The position numbers and the translations under genes are program-made. Source: Aurantimonas sp. HBX-1 (GTDB taxonomy: Bacteria > Pseudomonadota > Alphaproteobacteria > Rhizobiales > Rhizobiaceae). Taken from it: a stretch of DNA of 64,000 bases. This document shows positions 19,194 to 27,532 of this stretch, piece by piece. The notes beneath the pieces were generated by a model. It made no database searches. It was not told the origin of the DNA and saw only the letters and a list, made by a program, of their open reading frames with translations. The DNA is taken from assembly GCF_021391535.1 (NCBI RefSeq), contig NZ_CP090066.1, forward strand, positions 1,749,501-1,813,500, written 5' to 3'. Position 1 is the stretch's first letter; the number at the start of each line of letters is the position of its first letter.

Positions 19194-19880
19194 CTAGTGC
19201 GCGGCCTGGCGTTCGCGCAGCCCGTCCGCGCCGAGGATCGCCCTGATCATCGATTCGGCTTCGGCCCAGTCGGCGGCGGCGAGCACGCCGGTCGGCAGCG
19301 GCGGCAGATGCGGGCGGAAGGCCTCGTTGGCCATCAGGTGAATGAGATGGGCGGTCGGAAAGCTCCGCCGCACCGACACGAGGTTGGGCGGCAGGTCATC
19401 GGCGAAGATCAGCGGTCCAGTCCAGCGGTCCCCGAGTTCGGCGACGACGGCGCCCTTGGAGCGTTCCGTCGCGATCATCGGGAAGGCGAGGCCTTCGCGG
19501 TCGAGCAGTGCCCGGCGCTGCGGGTAGTAGGAGGGCGTCATCGCCGTCAGGAAGACGATGTCGGCGACCGCGGAGAGGCGCGCGAGCGATTCCACGGCAC
19601 CCGACACCGCCTTCTGGCGGACGTCCTGCTCCTCGTAGAGCCGCATCGTCATGCGGTCGAGCTCCGAGCCGGCTAGCGCCGTGCCGGTGGCGAGCGAGCG
19701 GACATTGCCGGTGAGGCGAAAGCTGTCGGCGTGCAGGCGTGCCCCGTATTCGGCAAGCAGCGCCTCGAAAGGCGCGATGAACTCGAGCACGACCTCGTCG
19801 ATGTCGAGGACGAGCAGCGCCTCGTGCGACTGCGCAATCTCGTCGACGCTCGGCCCCTCGGTCACGTTGCGTCGGCTCAT
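19194..19880 (-). CDS. HAD-like protein (DUF2608-like fold), putative hydrolase
   Basis: A 228-aa cytosolic protein. The N-terminal LLVLDIDEVVLEFI carries the DxD pair of the haloacid dehalogenase superfamily, IVFLTAMTP resembles motif II (T), and PLIFADDLPPN resembles motif IV with acidic residues. These suggest a phosphatase or related hydrolase of unknown substrate. Its start overlaps the DUF3572 stop (ATGA), and dinB follows 74 bp downstream. The gene pairing is seen in Rhizobiales, but the function is unknown. Confidence 0.75.
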   Translation of the reverse strand: MSRRNVTEGPSVDEIAQSHEALLVLDIDEVVLEFIAPFEALLAEYGARLHADSFRLTGNVRSLATGTALAGSELDRMTMRLYEEQDVRQKAVSGAVESLARLSAVADIVFLTAMTPSYYPQRRALLDREGLAFPMIATERSKGAVVAELGDRWTGPLIFADDLPPNLVSVRRSFPTAHLIHLMANEAFRPHLPPLPTGVLAAADWAEAESMIRAILGADGLRERQAAH

Positions 19881-20182
19881 CGCTCCGGCGCGCCGAAATT
19901 GTCGGCGAGCGCCTCCCGTGCCGCAGCCACGCTGGCCGGGTCGAGCGACTGGTCGGCGGCGAAGGCCATGAGAGTCGGCTCGTGCGCCAGGACGAAGTCG
20001 AGGACGCCGGCAAGGAAGCCGGGCGTTGCCGCCGCGGCGCGCAGTTCGGCGACGTTGATGCCGGTCACCGCGAGGAAGCGGTCGAGCAGCGGCCGGTCTG
20101 CGGCGATGAAGCCGAGCGCCTGAACCGCAATGGAATCAGCGGCCTCGCGACCGATCGGGGCTTGGCGGGAGGGCCGCTGCAA
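19877..20182 (-). CDS. DUF3572 family protein
   Basis: Small alpha-helical protein of unknown function. The sequence ADSIAVQALGFIAADRPLLDRFLAVTGI, then TPGFLAGVLDFVLAHEPTLMAFA, matches the DUF3572 family of Alphaproteobacteria, which sits next to divK. The start is uncertain. A TTG at 20182 gives 101 aa, the family size; a GTG at 20224 would add 14 residues. Its stop overlaps the HAD start. It is divergent from divK across about 117 bp. Confidence 0.8.
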   Translation of the reverse strand: MQRPSRQAPIGREAADSIAVQALGFIAADRPLLDRFLAVTGINVAELRAAAATPGFLAGVLDFVLAHEPTLMAFAADQSLDPASVAAAREALADNFGAPER

Positions 20183-20195
20183 CCGATTGTTATCG

Positions 20196-20231
20196 TTAAG
20201 AGACCGCAACCGACCGATTCCCACTTCTTAA
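20196..20231 (+). promoter_or_regulatory. divK upstream region with TTAA and GANTC elements
   Basis: The divK/DUF3572 divergent region contains two TTAA half-sites (20196-20199 and 20228-20231) and a GATTC CcrM methylation site (20216-20220). These are elements used by the CtrA and GcrA/CcrM cell-cycle circuits of Alphaproteobacteria. The half-sites are not spaced as a full CtrA box, so control by CtrA is only a possibility. Confidence 0.3.
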
Positions 20232-20299
20232 ATCAGTTTCCGCTAGAACAGATCCTGGATAGCCGAAGACCAGCTGAGGGTCGAGGCGAGGAGTGCCCC

Positions 20300-20671
20300 A
20301 TGGCCAAGACCGTGATGATCGTTGAAGACAACGAGCTCAACATGAAGCTCTTCCGTGACCTCATCGAGGCGCACGGCTACGCCACGGTGCAGACGCGCAG
20401 CGGGCTGACCGCCGTGGACCTGGCCCGCGAGCACCGGCCCGACCTGATCCTGATGGATATCCAGCTGCCCGAGATCTCCGGGCTCGACGTCACCCGGCAG
20501 CTGAAGAGCGATCCGGAGCTGTTCAAGATCCCGATCATCGCGGTGACCGCCTTCGCCATGAAGGGCGACGAGGAGCGCATCCGCGAGGGAGGCTGCGAGG
20601 CCTACATCTCCAAGCCGATCTCGGTGGTGAAGTTCATCGAGACGATCCGCTCGTTCCTGGGCGAGGGCTGA
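20300..20671 (+). CDS. divK: Single-domain response regulator DivK
   Basis: DivK is the polarity and cell-cycle regulator that, when phosphorylated by PleC/DivJ-type kinases, binds histidine kinases to turn down the CtrA pathway. The 123-aa protein is a lone receiver domain with phosphoacceptor D53 (LILMDIQLP), acidic pocket E9/D10, a switch threonine in AVTAFAMKG and K in YISKPISV. The sequence MIVEDNELNMKLFRDLIEAHGY is highly characteristic of DivK. pleD follows after 8 bp, the conserved divK-pleD operon. Confidence 0.97.
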   Translation: MAKTVMIVEDNELNMKLFRDLIEAHGYATVQTRSGLTAVDLAREHRPDLILMDIQLPEISGLDVTRQLKSDPELFKIPIIAVTAFAMKGDEERIREGGCEAYISKPISVVKFIETIRSFLGEG

Positions 20672-20679
20672 GTTTAGTC

Positions 20680-22047
20680 ATGACGGCCCGCATCCTCCTC
20701 GTCGACGACATCGAGCTGAACCTGAAGCTGCTCGAAGCGCGTCTGACGGCGGAATACTACCAGGTCGTCACGGCGACGAATGGCGTGGAGGCGCTGCGGA
20801 TCTGCCAGGAGGAGACGGTCGACCTGGTGCTTCTCGACGTCATGATGCCCGGGATGGACGGGTTCGAGGTCTGCCGCCGGCTGAAGGCCGATCCCCGCAC
20901 CACCCACCTGCCGGTCGTCCTGATCACCGCGCTCGACCAGGCATCGGACCGGCTGACCGGGCTCGAGGCCGGCGCCGACGACTTCCTCACCAAGCCGGTG
21001 CGCGATCTCGCGCTGTTTTCCCGCGTCCGCAGCCTGACGCGGCTGAAATTCGTCACCGACGAGTTGCGGCGCCGTGCCGAGACCGCGGTCAGCCTGATGG
21101 CGGCGGATACGCATTTTCGGCCGGATCTCCTCGAGCCGCCGCCGCATGTGCTGCTGTTCAGCGAGTCGGCCGAGCACGGACAGCGCGTCCGCCGTCACCT
21201 GAGGGGAATTGCGTCCGTCGACATCGTCGACGACGCGGCGCGTTTCGGCGACACGGCCGCGGTCGGGGTTGCCGACGTGCTGATGATCGACATGGACGGA
21301 ACCGGCGTCGATCCGCTGCGGCTGATCTCGCAGCTTCGCACCAACGAGGCCAGCCGGCTCACCCCGATCCTCGCCAGCGCCCGGCCGGACAACGAGGCAC
21401 GGCTCGCACGCGCGCTCGAACTCGGCGGCAACGACTACATCCACCGGCCGATCGACCGCAACGAGCTCGTGGCCCGGGTAAGGACGCAGATCCGGCGCAA
21501 GCGCTACGACGACGGGCTGCGCCATTCGGTGCAGCGGACCATCCAGCTGGCGGTGTCCGATCCGCTCACCGGCCTGCACAACCGCCGTTTCCTCGAAACC
21601 CACATGGCACGCGCCGTCGCGGCGGCGCAGGACACCGGTGCGGGGTTTGCGCTGCTGATGGCCGACATCGACCATTTCAAGCGCATCAACGACAATTGGG
21701 GGCACGACGCGGGGGACCGGGTGCTCCAGGAGTTCGCGACCCGCCTGTCGCATTGTCTGAGGTCCAGCGACCTTGCCTGTCGGTTCGGCGGCGAGGAATT
21801 CGCCATCCTGATGATCGAGGCGGACGCCCAGACGGCGGTCGGCATCGCCGAGCGGATCCGGCAGAGCGTCTGCGAGAGGCCGTTCGTCATCGACGGGAAC
21901 TCGATCGTGGTCACGGTCAGCGAAGGCCTGGCGGTGTTCGAGCCTGGCCGCGACGATGCCCAGTCGCTGCTGAAGCGCGCGGACGCGGCGCTCTATGCCG
22001 CCAAGCGGGCAGGGCGCAACCGTGTCGAAGTCCAGCGCGCCGCCTGA
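20680..22047 (+). CDS. pleD: Diguanylate cyclase response regulator PleD
   Basis: PleD makes cyclic di-GMP from two GTP once phosphorylated and controls polar development. The 455-aa protein has receiver 1 (D53 in VLLDVMMPGMD), a degenerate receiver 2 (residues about 155-270), and a GGDEF domain (SDPLTGLHNRRF onward). The active-site motif is GGEEF at 370-374, and RSSD at 361-364 is the c-di-GMP inhibitory I-site. So both catalysis and feedback inhibition appear intact. It follows divK directly and is followed by a CtrA box. Confidence 0.97.
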   Translation: MTARILLVDDIELNLKLLEARLTAEYYQVVTATNGVEALRICQEETVDLVLLDVMMPGMDGFEVCRRLKADPRTTHLPVVLITALDQASDRLTGLEAGADDFLTKPVRDLALFSRVRSLTRLKFVTDELRRRAETAVSLMAADTHFRPDLLEPPPHVLLFSESAEHGQRVRRHLRGIASVDIVDDAARFGDTAAVGVADVLMIDMDGTGVDPLRLISQLRTNEASRLTPILASARPDNEARLARALELGGNDYIHRPIDRNELVARVRTQIRRKRYDDGLRHSVQRTIQLAVSDPLTGLHNRRFLETHMARAVAAAQDTGAGFALLMADIDHFKRINDNWGHDAGDRVLQEFATRLSHCLRSSDLACRFGGEEFAILMIEADAQTAVGIAERIRQSVCERPFVIDGNSIVVTVSEGLAVFEPGRDDAQSLLKRADAALYAAKRAGRNRVEVQRAA

Positions 22048-22078
22048 GTCCGGACCGCTGGCCGCTGCGGCGCGCCTC

Positions 22079-22093
22079 TTAACCATTGCTTAA
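22079..22093 (+). promoter_or_regulatory. CtrA binding site (TTAA-N7-TTAA)
   Basis: TTAACCATTGCTTAA is a full match to the CtrA consensus TTAA-N7-TTAA. It starts 32 bp after the pleD stop, in a 444-bp region without a protein gene. A CAATAT hexamer (22114-22119) lies where a -10 box would be if the second TTAA overlaps the -35. A 27-bp near-palindrome (CGAATGC at 22104 and GCATTCG ending 22130) and a GAATC CcrM site (22130-22134) follow. Confidence 0.6.
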
Positions 22094-22125
22094 AGTTCAC
22101 ACGCGAATGCGAGCAATATCGTTGC

Positions 22126-22313
22126 ATTCGAATCGGTTCTGAGCGAGGCTCACCTCGTATTCCAGGGTCAAGGGACAACCCGCGATCTCCACAGCTACCC
22201 CATGGAATGCTCAGGTCCGCCGCATCTCCTGGGTCCCGTGGGGGGCCGGCCGGCTTCGTGCAATGACGGTTTCCTCGTACCGTCGCATCGAAGCTGGCCG
22301 GCCATTATTCGTT
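22126..22313 (+). ncRNA. Putative CtrA-controlled small RNA
   Basis: Downstream of the CtrA box, 22244-22303 can form one long hairpin. A 15-bp outer stem (22244-22258 with 22289-22303, one G-T pair) is continued by TGC/GCA and a 6-bp GACGGT/ACCGTC stem around an 8-nt loop. It is followed by ATTATTC, a weak U-tract. No plausible protein is encoded. The start at 22126 is a guess from the CAATAT hexamer. The rest of the region up to the rpmG terminator shows nothing recognisable. Confidence 0.35.
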
Positions 22314-22436
22314 GCGCGGCCGCTGGGCCGTCGGCCGTCGACATGGCGCCGCACGCCCGCAGGCTGCTGCTAGTCTACGCAGCTGGGATCCGCGCCCGCT
22401 CCGGCCTTCCTCCGCCGTTATCGACGTTCCCGAACG

Positions 22437-22465
22437 AAAAACGCCGCCCCGTTGCCGGAGCGGCG
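22437..22465 (-). terminator. Rho-independent terminator of rpmG
   Basis: On the minus strand, CGCCGCTCCG and CGGGGCGGCG form a 10-bp stem (one T-G pair) around a GCAA tetraloop, followed by five Ts. It lies 26 bp beyond the rpmG stop and ends the leftward transcript. Confidence 0.85.
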
Positions 22466-22491
22466 CTGAAGACCGGGTGGTCGACGGAAGC

Positions 22492-22659
22492 CTACTTGAT
22501 CTTGGCTTCCTTGAACTCGACGTGCTTGCGCGCGATCGGGTCGTACTTCGTCTTGGTCATCTTGTCGGTCATCGTCCGGCTGTTCTTCTTCGTGACGTAG
22601 AAGAAGCCGGTGTCGGCCGTCGAGAGGAGCTTGATCTTGATCGTCGTTGCCTTGGCCAT
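22492..22659 (-). CDS. rpmG: 50S ribosomal protein L33
   Basis: A 55-aa ribosomal protein, full length for alphaproteobacterial L33. The sequence starts MAKATTIKIKLLSTADTGFF, continues YVTKKNSRTMTDKM, and ends KYDPIARKHVEFKEAKIK. L33 binds near the E site of the large subunit. There is no CxxC pair, so this is the zinc-free form. A strong terminator follows at 22437-22465. Linkage with pleD (convergent) is common in Rhizobiales. Confidence 0.96.
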   Translation of the reverse strand: MAKATTIKIKLLSTADTGFFYVTKKNSRTMTDKMTKTKYDPIARKHVEFKEAKIK

Positions 22660-22851
22660 CGCCCTGTCCGTTCGCTGATGCGCGCCGCACCGGCCGGACC
22701 CTGGAGGTCCCGCCCGTCTGCCGGAAGCGCGGCTGAAAACTCATGTCGACCCGGGCGAGCGCCGCAGAAGCGGCAGGCGCGCCACGCGCCAATGCGCCGT
22801 CGCATCGCGCCGGCGGATTTCAGCGGGACCATAGCCACGCGCGCCGCCAAG

Positions 22852-24057
22852 TCAAGTGCGCGCCTTGTACCGGGTGTGCGCCAGCCGGCCGAGCGTCAGC
22901 AGGAGATAGGCGGTGAAGAACACGGCAAGCGACCAGGAGAAGCCGTCATTGCCGAAGAGGTCCATGGAGGTGCCGATCGCCTGAGGCCCGACCAGCATGC
23001 CGGCCGAGTAGCAGAAGATGAAGGCGGCGTTGGCGGAGGCGAGCTCCGAGCCGGAAAGCTTCGAGCCGAGATGCGCGAGGCCGACCGTGTAGAGGCCGGC
23101 GACGACGCCGCCCCACACGAACAGGACCCCGGCCATCAGCCACCAGTTTTCGGCCAGCAGCGGCAGGCAGAGCGTTCCCGCCAGCCCGACGAACGCGAAC
23201 AGCGACAGCAGCGTCCGCCGGTCGGCCACCCTGTCGGAGACGAGCCCGATCGGGATCTGCATCAGCACGTTGCCGAGTCCGATCGCCGTCAGCAGCAGAG
23301 CGGCGGAGGCCTCGGTGAAGCCGATCCGCTCGCCATAGATCGGGAAGAGCGCGAAGCCGCCGGCTTCCACCGCCCCGAACACCAGCACCGCTCCGGTCGC
23401 GGTGGGCACCGAGAAAAGGAATCGCCAGAAGGCGCCCGGCTGGTGGCGGCCCAGGATCGGCTGCCGGTTCCAGGCGAAGAACAGCGGGATCGCCGACGCG
23501 AAGATCACCCCTGCGCCGATCCCGAACGGCAGGAATCCGCTGGAGCCGACCTGCGAGAAGATCCACGGGCCAAGCGCGAAGCCGAGCGACAGCACGGTGG
23601 CGTAGATGCCGAGGATGAAACCCCGCCTGCCGGGCGGCGCGGCGGCGTTGATCCAGAACTCGGAGAGGACGAACAGCGCGGTGATCGAGAAGTGGAACAC
23701 CAGCCGCAGCGGGAACCACATCCAGAAGGCGGTGGCGAGGTAGAAGCCGATCGCCGAGACGCCACAGAGGACGATCGCCGCGAGCATGGCGACCCGCACC
23801 CCGATCACCCGCGCGATCGGGGTGATCAGCGGCGCGGCGAGGAGCGAGGCCGCGCCGGCGACCGCGGTGTTGGCGCCGATCATCGTCGCCGAGATGCCGC
23901 GCCGCTCGAGGATGACGCTGAGCAGCGGCAGGCCGAGGCCGAGCGCGATGCCGACGGCGCTGATCGACGCGATCGCCGCGCCGGCCGCAACCCAGTCGAT
24001 CTCGCTGATCTCGTCCTCCGCCTGGGCGACGATGTCAGCCGGGGTCCACTTGTCCAT
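22852..24057 (-). CDS. MFS transporter
   Basis: A 401-aa inner-membrane protein with about 12 hydrophobic helices and the major facilitator pattern of two six-helix halves. The loop GLVSDRVADRRTLL is a motif A-like sequence (GxxxDrxgrR) between helices of the second half. Substrate is unknown; the family near nudix-DUF983-rnr in Rhizobiales is usually annotated only as MFS (YcaD/UMF-like). It lies 21 bp downstream of the nudix gene on the same strand, so it is probably part of the topA-rnr operon. Confidence 0.88.
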   Translation of the reverse strand: MDKWTPADIVAQAEDEISEIDWVAAGAAIASISAVGIALGLGLPLLSVILERRGISATMIGANTAVAGAASLLAAPLITPIARVIGVRVAMLAAIVLCGVSAIGFYLATAFWMWFPLRLVFHFSITALFVLSEFWINAAAPPGRRGFILGIYATVLSLGFALGPWIFSQVGSSGFLPFGIGAGVIFASAIPLFFAWNRQPILGRHQPGAFWRFLFSVPTATGAVLVFGAVEAGGFALFPIYGERIGFTEASAALLLTAIGLGNVLMQIPIGLVSDRVADRRTLLSLFAFVGLAGTLCLPLLAENWWLMAGVLFVWGGVVAGLYTVGLAHLGSKLSGSELASANAAFIFCYSAGMLVGPQAIGTSMDLFGNDGFSWSLAVFFTAYLLLTLGRLAHTRYKART

Positions 24058-24078
24058 CGCCCGGCCAGAGCCTCTCGT

Positions 24079-24834
24079 TCAGAGCATCTCGCGGACGAAG
24101 CGGCCGCGCAGAGAACGGTAGAACGGCATCTGGCGCGACGCGTCCAGCCATGAATCGCTCGCGAGGCGTTCTTCGAGATCGACGAGGACCCGCCGGGTGA
24201 TCGCGGCAATCGGCAATTGCTCGATCGCATCGAGCGTAAACCACCCGACGGCCTCGAGTTCGTCGGTCGGCAGGGCGCCGGGGTCAAGCTCGCCGGCAAG
24301 CGCGGACGAATCGACGCAGAAGAAGCGGGTGTCGTATCGCCGCGGCGGCCCGGGGGGCGTGATGGCGCGCGCCAGCGGCACCAGCAGTTCCGGGGCCGGG
24401 CGAATCGCCCGTTCCGCGAAGCTGCGCCAGTGCCCGAACCCGCCCGCGGACGCTCCCGCCGCGCCGACCATCACGCCCGTCTCCTCGAAGGTTTCGCGGA
24501 TGGCGGCGAGGGCGAGGGCGGTCGCTTGCCGCGTGCCGAAACGGGCAGGCGGCCCGGCACAGAGCCGGGACAGCGCTTCGTCGGGCAGGGTGAAGGAGGC
24601 GGCAAGCCGCAGGTCTTCCGAATCCACCCGTCCGCCGGGGAACACGTAGTGCCCGGGCATGAAGACGTGACCCGAGGCGCGCCGTCCCATCAGCAGGCGG
24701 GGAGCGGACTGCGTCCGGTCGACGACGATCAGGGTGCCGGCGTCGCGGGGCCGCAGGAGCGGCCCCTTGGTGCGGATCTGGCTCAGTCGGATACGCTCGG
24801 CCTCGAGCGGTTCCAGCCTACCCTTGGTGGTCAC
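24079..24834 (-). CDS. NUDIX hydrolase
   Basis: A 251-aa pyrophosphohydrolase of the Nudix fold. VFPGGRVD starts the Nudix box, and AIRETFEETGVMVG supplies its RExxEExG part, with an insert of about 40 residues between them. That layout resembles the NUDT7/NUDT8/NUDT19 group acting on CoA-like substrates; the real substrate is unknown. The GTG start overlaps the DUF983 stop (GTGA). It is followed by the MFS gene. Confidence 0.9.
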   Translation of the reverse strand: MTTKGRLEPLEAERIRLSQIRTKGPLLRPRDAGTLIVVDRTQSAPRLLMGRRASGHVFMPGHYVFPGGRVDSEDLRLAASFTLPDEALSRLCAGPPARFGTRQATALALAAIRETFEETGVMVGAAGASAGGFGHWRSFAERAIRPAPELLVPLARAITPPGPPRRYDTRFFCVDSSALAGELDPGALPTDELEAVGWFTLDAIEQLPIAAITRRVLVDLEERLASDSWLDASRQMPFYRSLRGRFVREML

Positions 24835-25268
24835 CCGACACGATCCGCTTCGTCGGCGCCGCCGAAGCCGCCGAGGCGCAGCGACCACTGCAGGGCGATG
24901 GTGGCCCCCTTCAGCGGCTGCATCAGAACCAGCGACATCGCGATCGTGACCGGCACCCATATCGCCAGCTGCGTCCACATCGACAGGGCCACGGCTTCGT
25001 CCAGCGCCATGAAACCCGCGACGATCACGTGGCCGACGATGAAGACGGTGAGATAGGGCGGCAGATCGTCCGCGCGGTGGTGGTGGATCTCCTGGCCGCA
25101 CTCCGAGCACGAATCAACGCTCTTCAGGAAGCCATTGAAGAGACGGCCCTTTCCACAGTTCGGGCAGCGGCAGCGAAAGCCATTGACCAGAGCCGGCCAG
25201 AGCGGGCGGTCGCCTTCCTGGCTGTTGGCGCGTGCCGCGAATGTGCCGGCGGTCATGGGCTGGTTCAT
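24831..25268 (-). CDS. DUF983 family zinc-ribbon membrane protein
   Basis: A 145-aa protein with an N-terminal zinc ribbon (CPNCGKGRLF, then CSECGQEI: two CxxC pairs) and two membrane helices (about residues 72-92 and 97-117). These are features of DUF983, a family of unknown function in Alphaproteobacteria. Start and stop codons overlap those of rnr and nudix, so it sits inside the topA-rnr-DUF983-nudix operon, the usual Rhizobiales order. Confidence 0.93.
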   Translation of the reverse strand: MNQPMTAGTFAARANSQEGDRPLWPALVNGFRCRCPNCGKGRLFNGFLKSVDSCSECGQEIHHHRADDLPPYLTVFIVGHVIVAGFMALDEAVALSMWTQLAIWVPVTIAMSLVLMQPLKGATIALQWSLRLGGFGGADEADRVG

Positions 25269-27529
25269 CGTCTTTTCCTCGTCCTTGCAGCCACGTTCTT
25301 GTCGCGTCCCTTCGGCCCACGCCGCTGCGCCTTGTGGAAGGACGCCGACGACCCGGGAAGCTGACGCGGCTCGGTGAGCATCTCGAACTGCATCGAGCCG
25401 GCCAGCGGCAGTGCGTTGACCAGCCGCACCTCGACGGCGTCGCCGAGCCGGTAGCCATGGCCGCTGCGCTCGCCGACCAGAGCGTGGCCGACCTCGTCGT
25501 GCCGGAAATATTCGGCCCCCAGCGTGGATATGGGGACGAAACCGTCGGCGCCGTAGGCCGGCAGCACGACAAAAAGTCCGGCCCGCGTCACGCCGGTGAT
25601 GCGGCCGGCGAAATCCTCGCCGACATGCTCCGCCAGATGGTGCGCGATGAGCCGGTCGACCGTGTCGCGCTCCGCCGCCATGGCGCGGCGCTCGGCCCGC
25701 GAGATCTCCTCCGCGGTCTGCTCCAGGCTCTCCTCGTCCTCGCGGCTCAGGCCCCCTTCGCCGAGTTCGAGCGCGGTGATCAGCGCGCGGTGGACGATGA
25801 GGTCGGCATAGCGGCGGATCGGCGAGGTGAAATGCGCGTAGCGCACGAGATTGAGGCCGAAATGGCCGATATTCTGGGGCGAGTAGGCGGCCTGCGACTG
25901 CGACCGCAGCACCACCTCGTTGACCAGCGTCTCGTGCTCGCTGGCCTTCACCTGCCGCAGGATGCTGTTGAAATGCGACGGCCGGAGCGTGCCCGCCTTG
26001 GCCAGCGAGATCTCCAGCGTCCGCAGGAAGTCGCGCAGCGCCTCGAGCTTGGAGAGCGAGGGCGCGTCGTGGGCGCGGTAGATCAGCGCCTGTCGCTTCT
26101 GCTCCAGCGTCTCGGCCGCCGCGACATTGGCGAGGATCATGAATTCCTCGATCAGCCGGTGGGCGTCGAGGCGCTCCGGGACGAGGACCTGATCGACTCG
26201 GCCGGTCTCGTCGAGCTTGATCTTCTTCTCCGGCAGGTCGAGGTCGAGCGGCTGGCGACGCTCGCGCGCCCGTCCGACCAGGCCGTAGGCCTTCCAGAGC
26301 GGCTTCAGGACGGGCTCGAGCATCGGCGCCGCGGCCTCGCCCGGCTGGCCGTCGATCGCCGCCTGGGCTTCCTCGTAGGCGAGCTTGGCGTGGCTGCGCA
26401 TCATGATGCGGTGGAAGTCGTGGCGGCGCTTCTCGCCGTCCGCGCCGATCACCATCCGCACGGCGAGGGCGGGGCGGTCGACACCCTCCTTCAGCGAGCA
26501 GAGATCGTTGGAGATGCGCTCGGGCAGCATCGGCACGACGCGGTCCGGGAAATAGACCGAGTTGCCGCGCAGCCGTGCCTCCGTATCGAGCCGCGAGCCG
26601 GAACGGACGTAATACGCAACGTCGGCGATCGCCACGGTGACGATCATGCCGCCGGGATTGGCGGGGTCCGGGTCGTCGGTGGCGTGGACCGCGTCGTCGT
26701 GGTCCTTGGCGTCCGCCGGGTCGATGGTGATGAGCGGCAGGTCCCGCCAGTCCTCGCGCGACTGCATCGACGCCGGGCCGGCCTTGTCGGCCTCGGCCAG
26801 GACGCCCTGCGGGAAGACGTGGGGGATCGAATGGACGTGCAGCGCGATGGTCGAGATCGCCCGCTCGGAGTTCATCGAGCCGACGACGGCGACGACGGAG
26901 GCCGTCGGCAGCCCGATCCTGGTGCGCTGGCCGGGTTCGACCTCGACGAGGTCGCCGTCCTTGGCGCCCTTCTCGTCGCCGGGCGCGACGGTGTATTCCG
27001 GTTGCTTGCGCTCGACCGGCTCGACCCTGCCGCCGCCGCCGGGCCGCGACCGGAACACGCCGACCGACAGCGACTTGCGGCGTTCCAAGACACGCACGAC
27101 GCGCGCGGTGCGCAGGCCCGCCTCGTCGGTCTCGATGCGCGCGAGGATACGCTCGCCGAGGCCCGCGGCCGGCGTCTTGTCGCGCTGCTGGACGACCGGG
27201 ATGCGCGGACGCTCGCCGTCCTGCGCCTCGTCCCAGCTGACCGGCTCGGCCAGGAGCCCGCCGTCCTCGTCGCGGCTGCGGATCTCCAGCACGGCGACAC
27301 TCGGCAGGGCACCGGGGGTTACGAAGCGCTTGCGGCCGCCGGCGAGCACCCCTTCCGCCTGCAGGTCGCTGAGCAGGTTCTTCAGCGTCAGCCGGTCGTC
27401 GCCCTTGATGCCGAAGGCCTTTGCGACATCCCGCTTCGACGCATGGCCGGGGTTCTCCGCGATGAAACGCAGCACCGCCTCGCGCGTCAGTTCCGGCCGG
27501 GCGTCGGCCCCGGGCTGTCGTCTCGCCAT
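25265..27529 (-). CDS. rnr: Ribonuclease R
   Basis: A 3'-5' exoribonuclease of the RNB family that degrades structured RNA. The 754-aa product begins with a winged-helix RNA-binding region (TREAVLRFIAENPGHASKRD) and cold-shock domains, then the RNB catalytic core with TIDPADAKDHDDAV (the acidic metal site). The S1 domain is at the C-terminus (AEHVGEDFAGRITGVTRAGL), ending in a basic tail (KGRDKNVAARTRKRR). It lies 3 bp after topA and overlaps the DUF983 start. Confidence 0.96.
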   Translation of the reverse strand: MARRQPGADARPELTREAVLRFIAENPGHASKRDVAKAFGIKGDDRLTLKNLLSDLQAEGVLAGGRKRFVTPGALPSVAVLEIRSRDEDGGLLAEPVSWDEAQDGERPRIPVVQQRDKTPAAGLGERILARIETDEAGLRTARVVRVLERRKSLSVGVFRSRPGGGGRVEPVERKQPEYTVAPGDEKGAKDGDLVEVEPGQRTRIGLPTASVVAVVGSMNSERAISTIALHVHSIPHVFPQGVLAEADKAGPASMQSREDWRDLPLITIDPADAKDHDDAVHATDDPDPANPGGMIVTVAIADVAYYVRSGSRLDTEARLRGNSVYFPDRVVPMLPERISNDLCSLKEGVDRPALAVRMVIGADGEKRRHDFHRIMMRSHAKLAYEEAQAAIDGQPGEAAAPMLEPVLKPLWKAYGLVGRARERRQPLDLDLPEKKIKLDETGRVDQVLVPERLDAHRLIEEFMILANVAAAETLEQKRQALIYRAHDAPSLSKLEALRDFLRTLEISLAKAGTLRPSHFNSILRQVKASEHETLVNEVVLRSQSQAAYSPQNIGHFGLNLVRYAHFTSPIRRYADLIVHRALITALELGEGGLSREDEESLEQTAEEISRAERRAMAAERDTVDRLIAHHLAEHVGEDFAGRITGVTRAGLFVVLPAYGADGFVPISTLGAEYFRHDEVGHALVGERSGHGYRLGDAVEVRLVNALPLAGSMQFEMLTEPRQLPGSSASFHKAQRRGPKGRDKNVAARTRKRR

Positions 27530-27532
27530 GGC

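Noticed and set aside
22172..22195. Possible DnaA box (ATCTCCACA) hinting at an origin near pleD.
   Set aside because: It is a single weak match (7 of 9) with no cluster, no AT-rich unwinding element and no origin-linked genes.
22202..22600. A 132-codon plus-strand frame after pleD that might be a gene.
   Set aside because: It runs through the rpmG terminator and antisense to rpmG, has no ribosome site and no recognisable composition. The structured RNA reading fits better.
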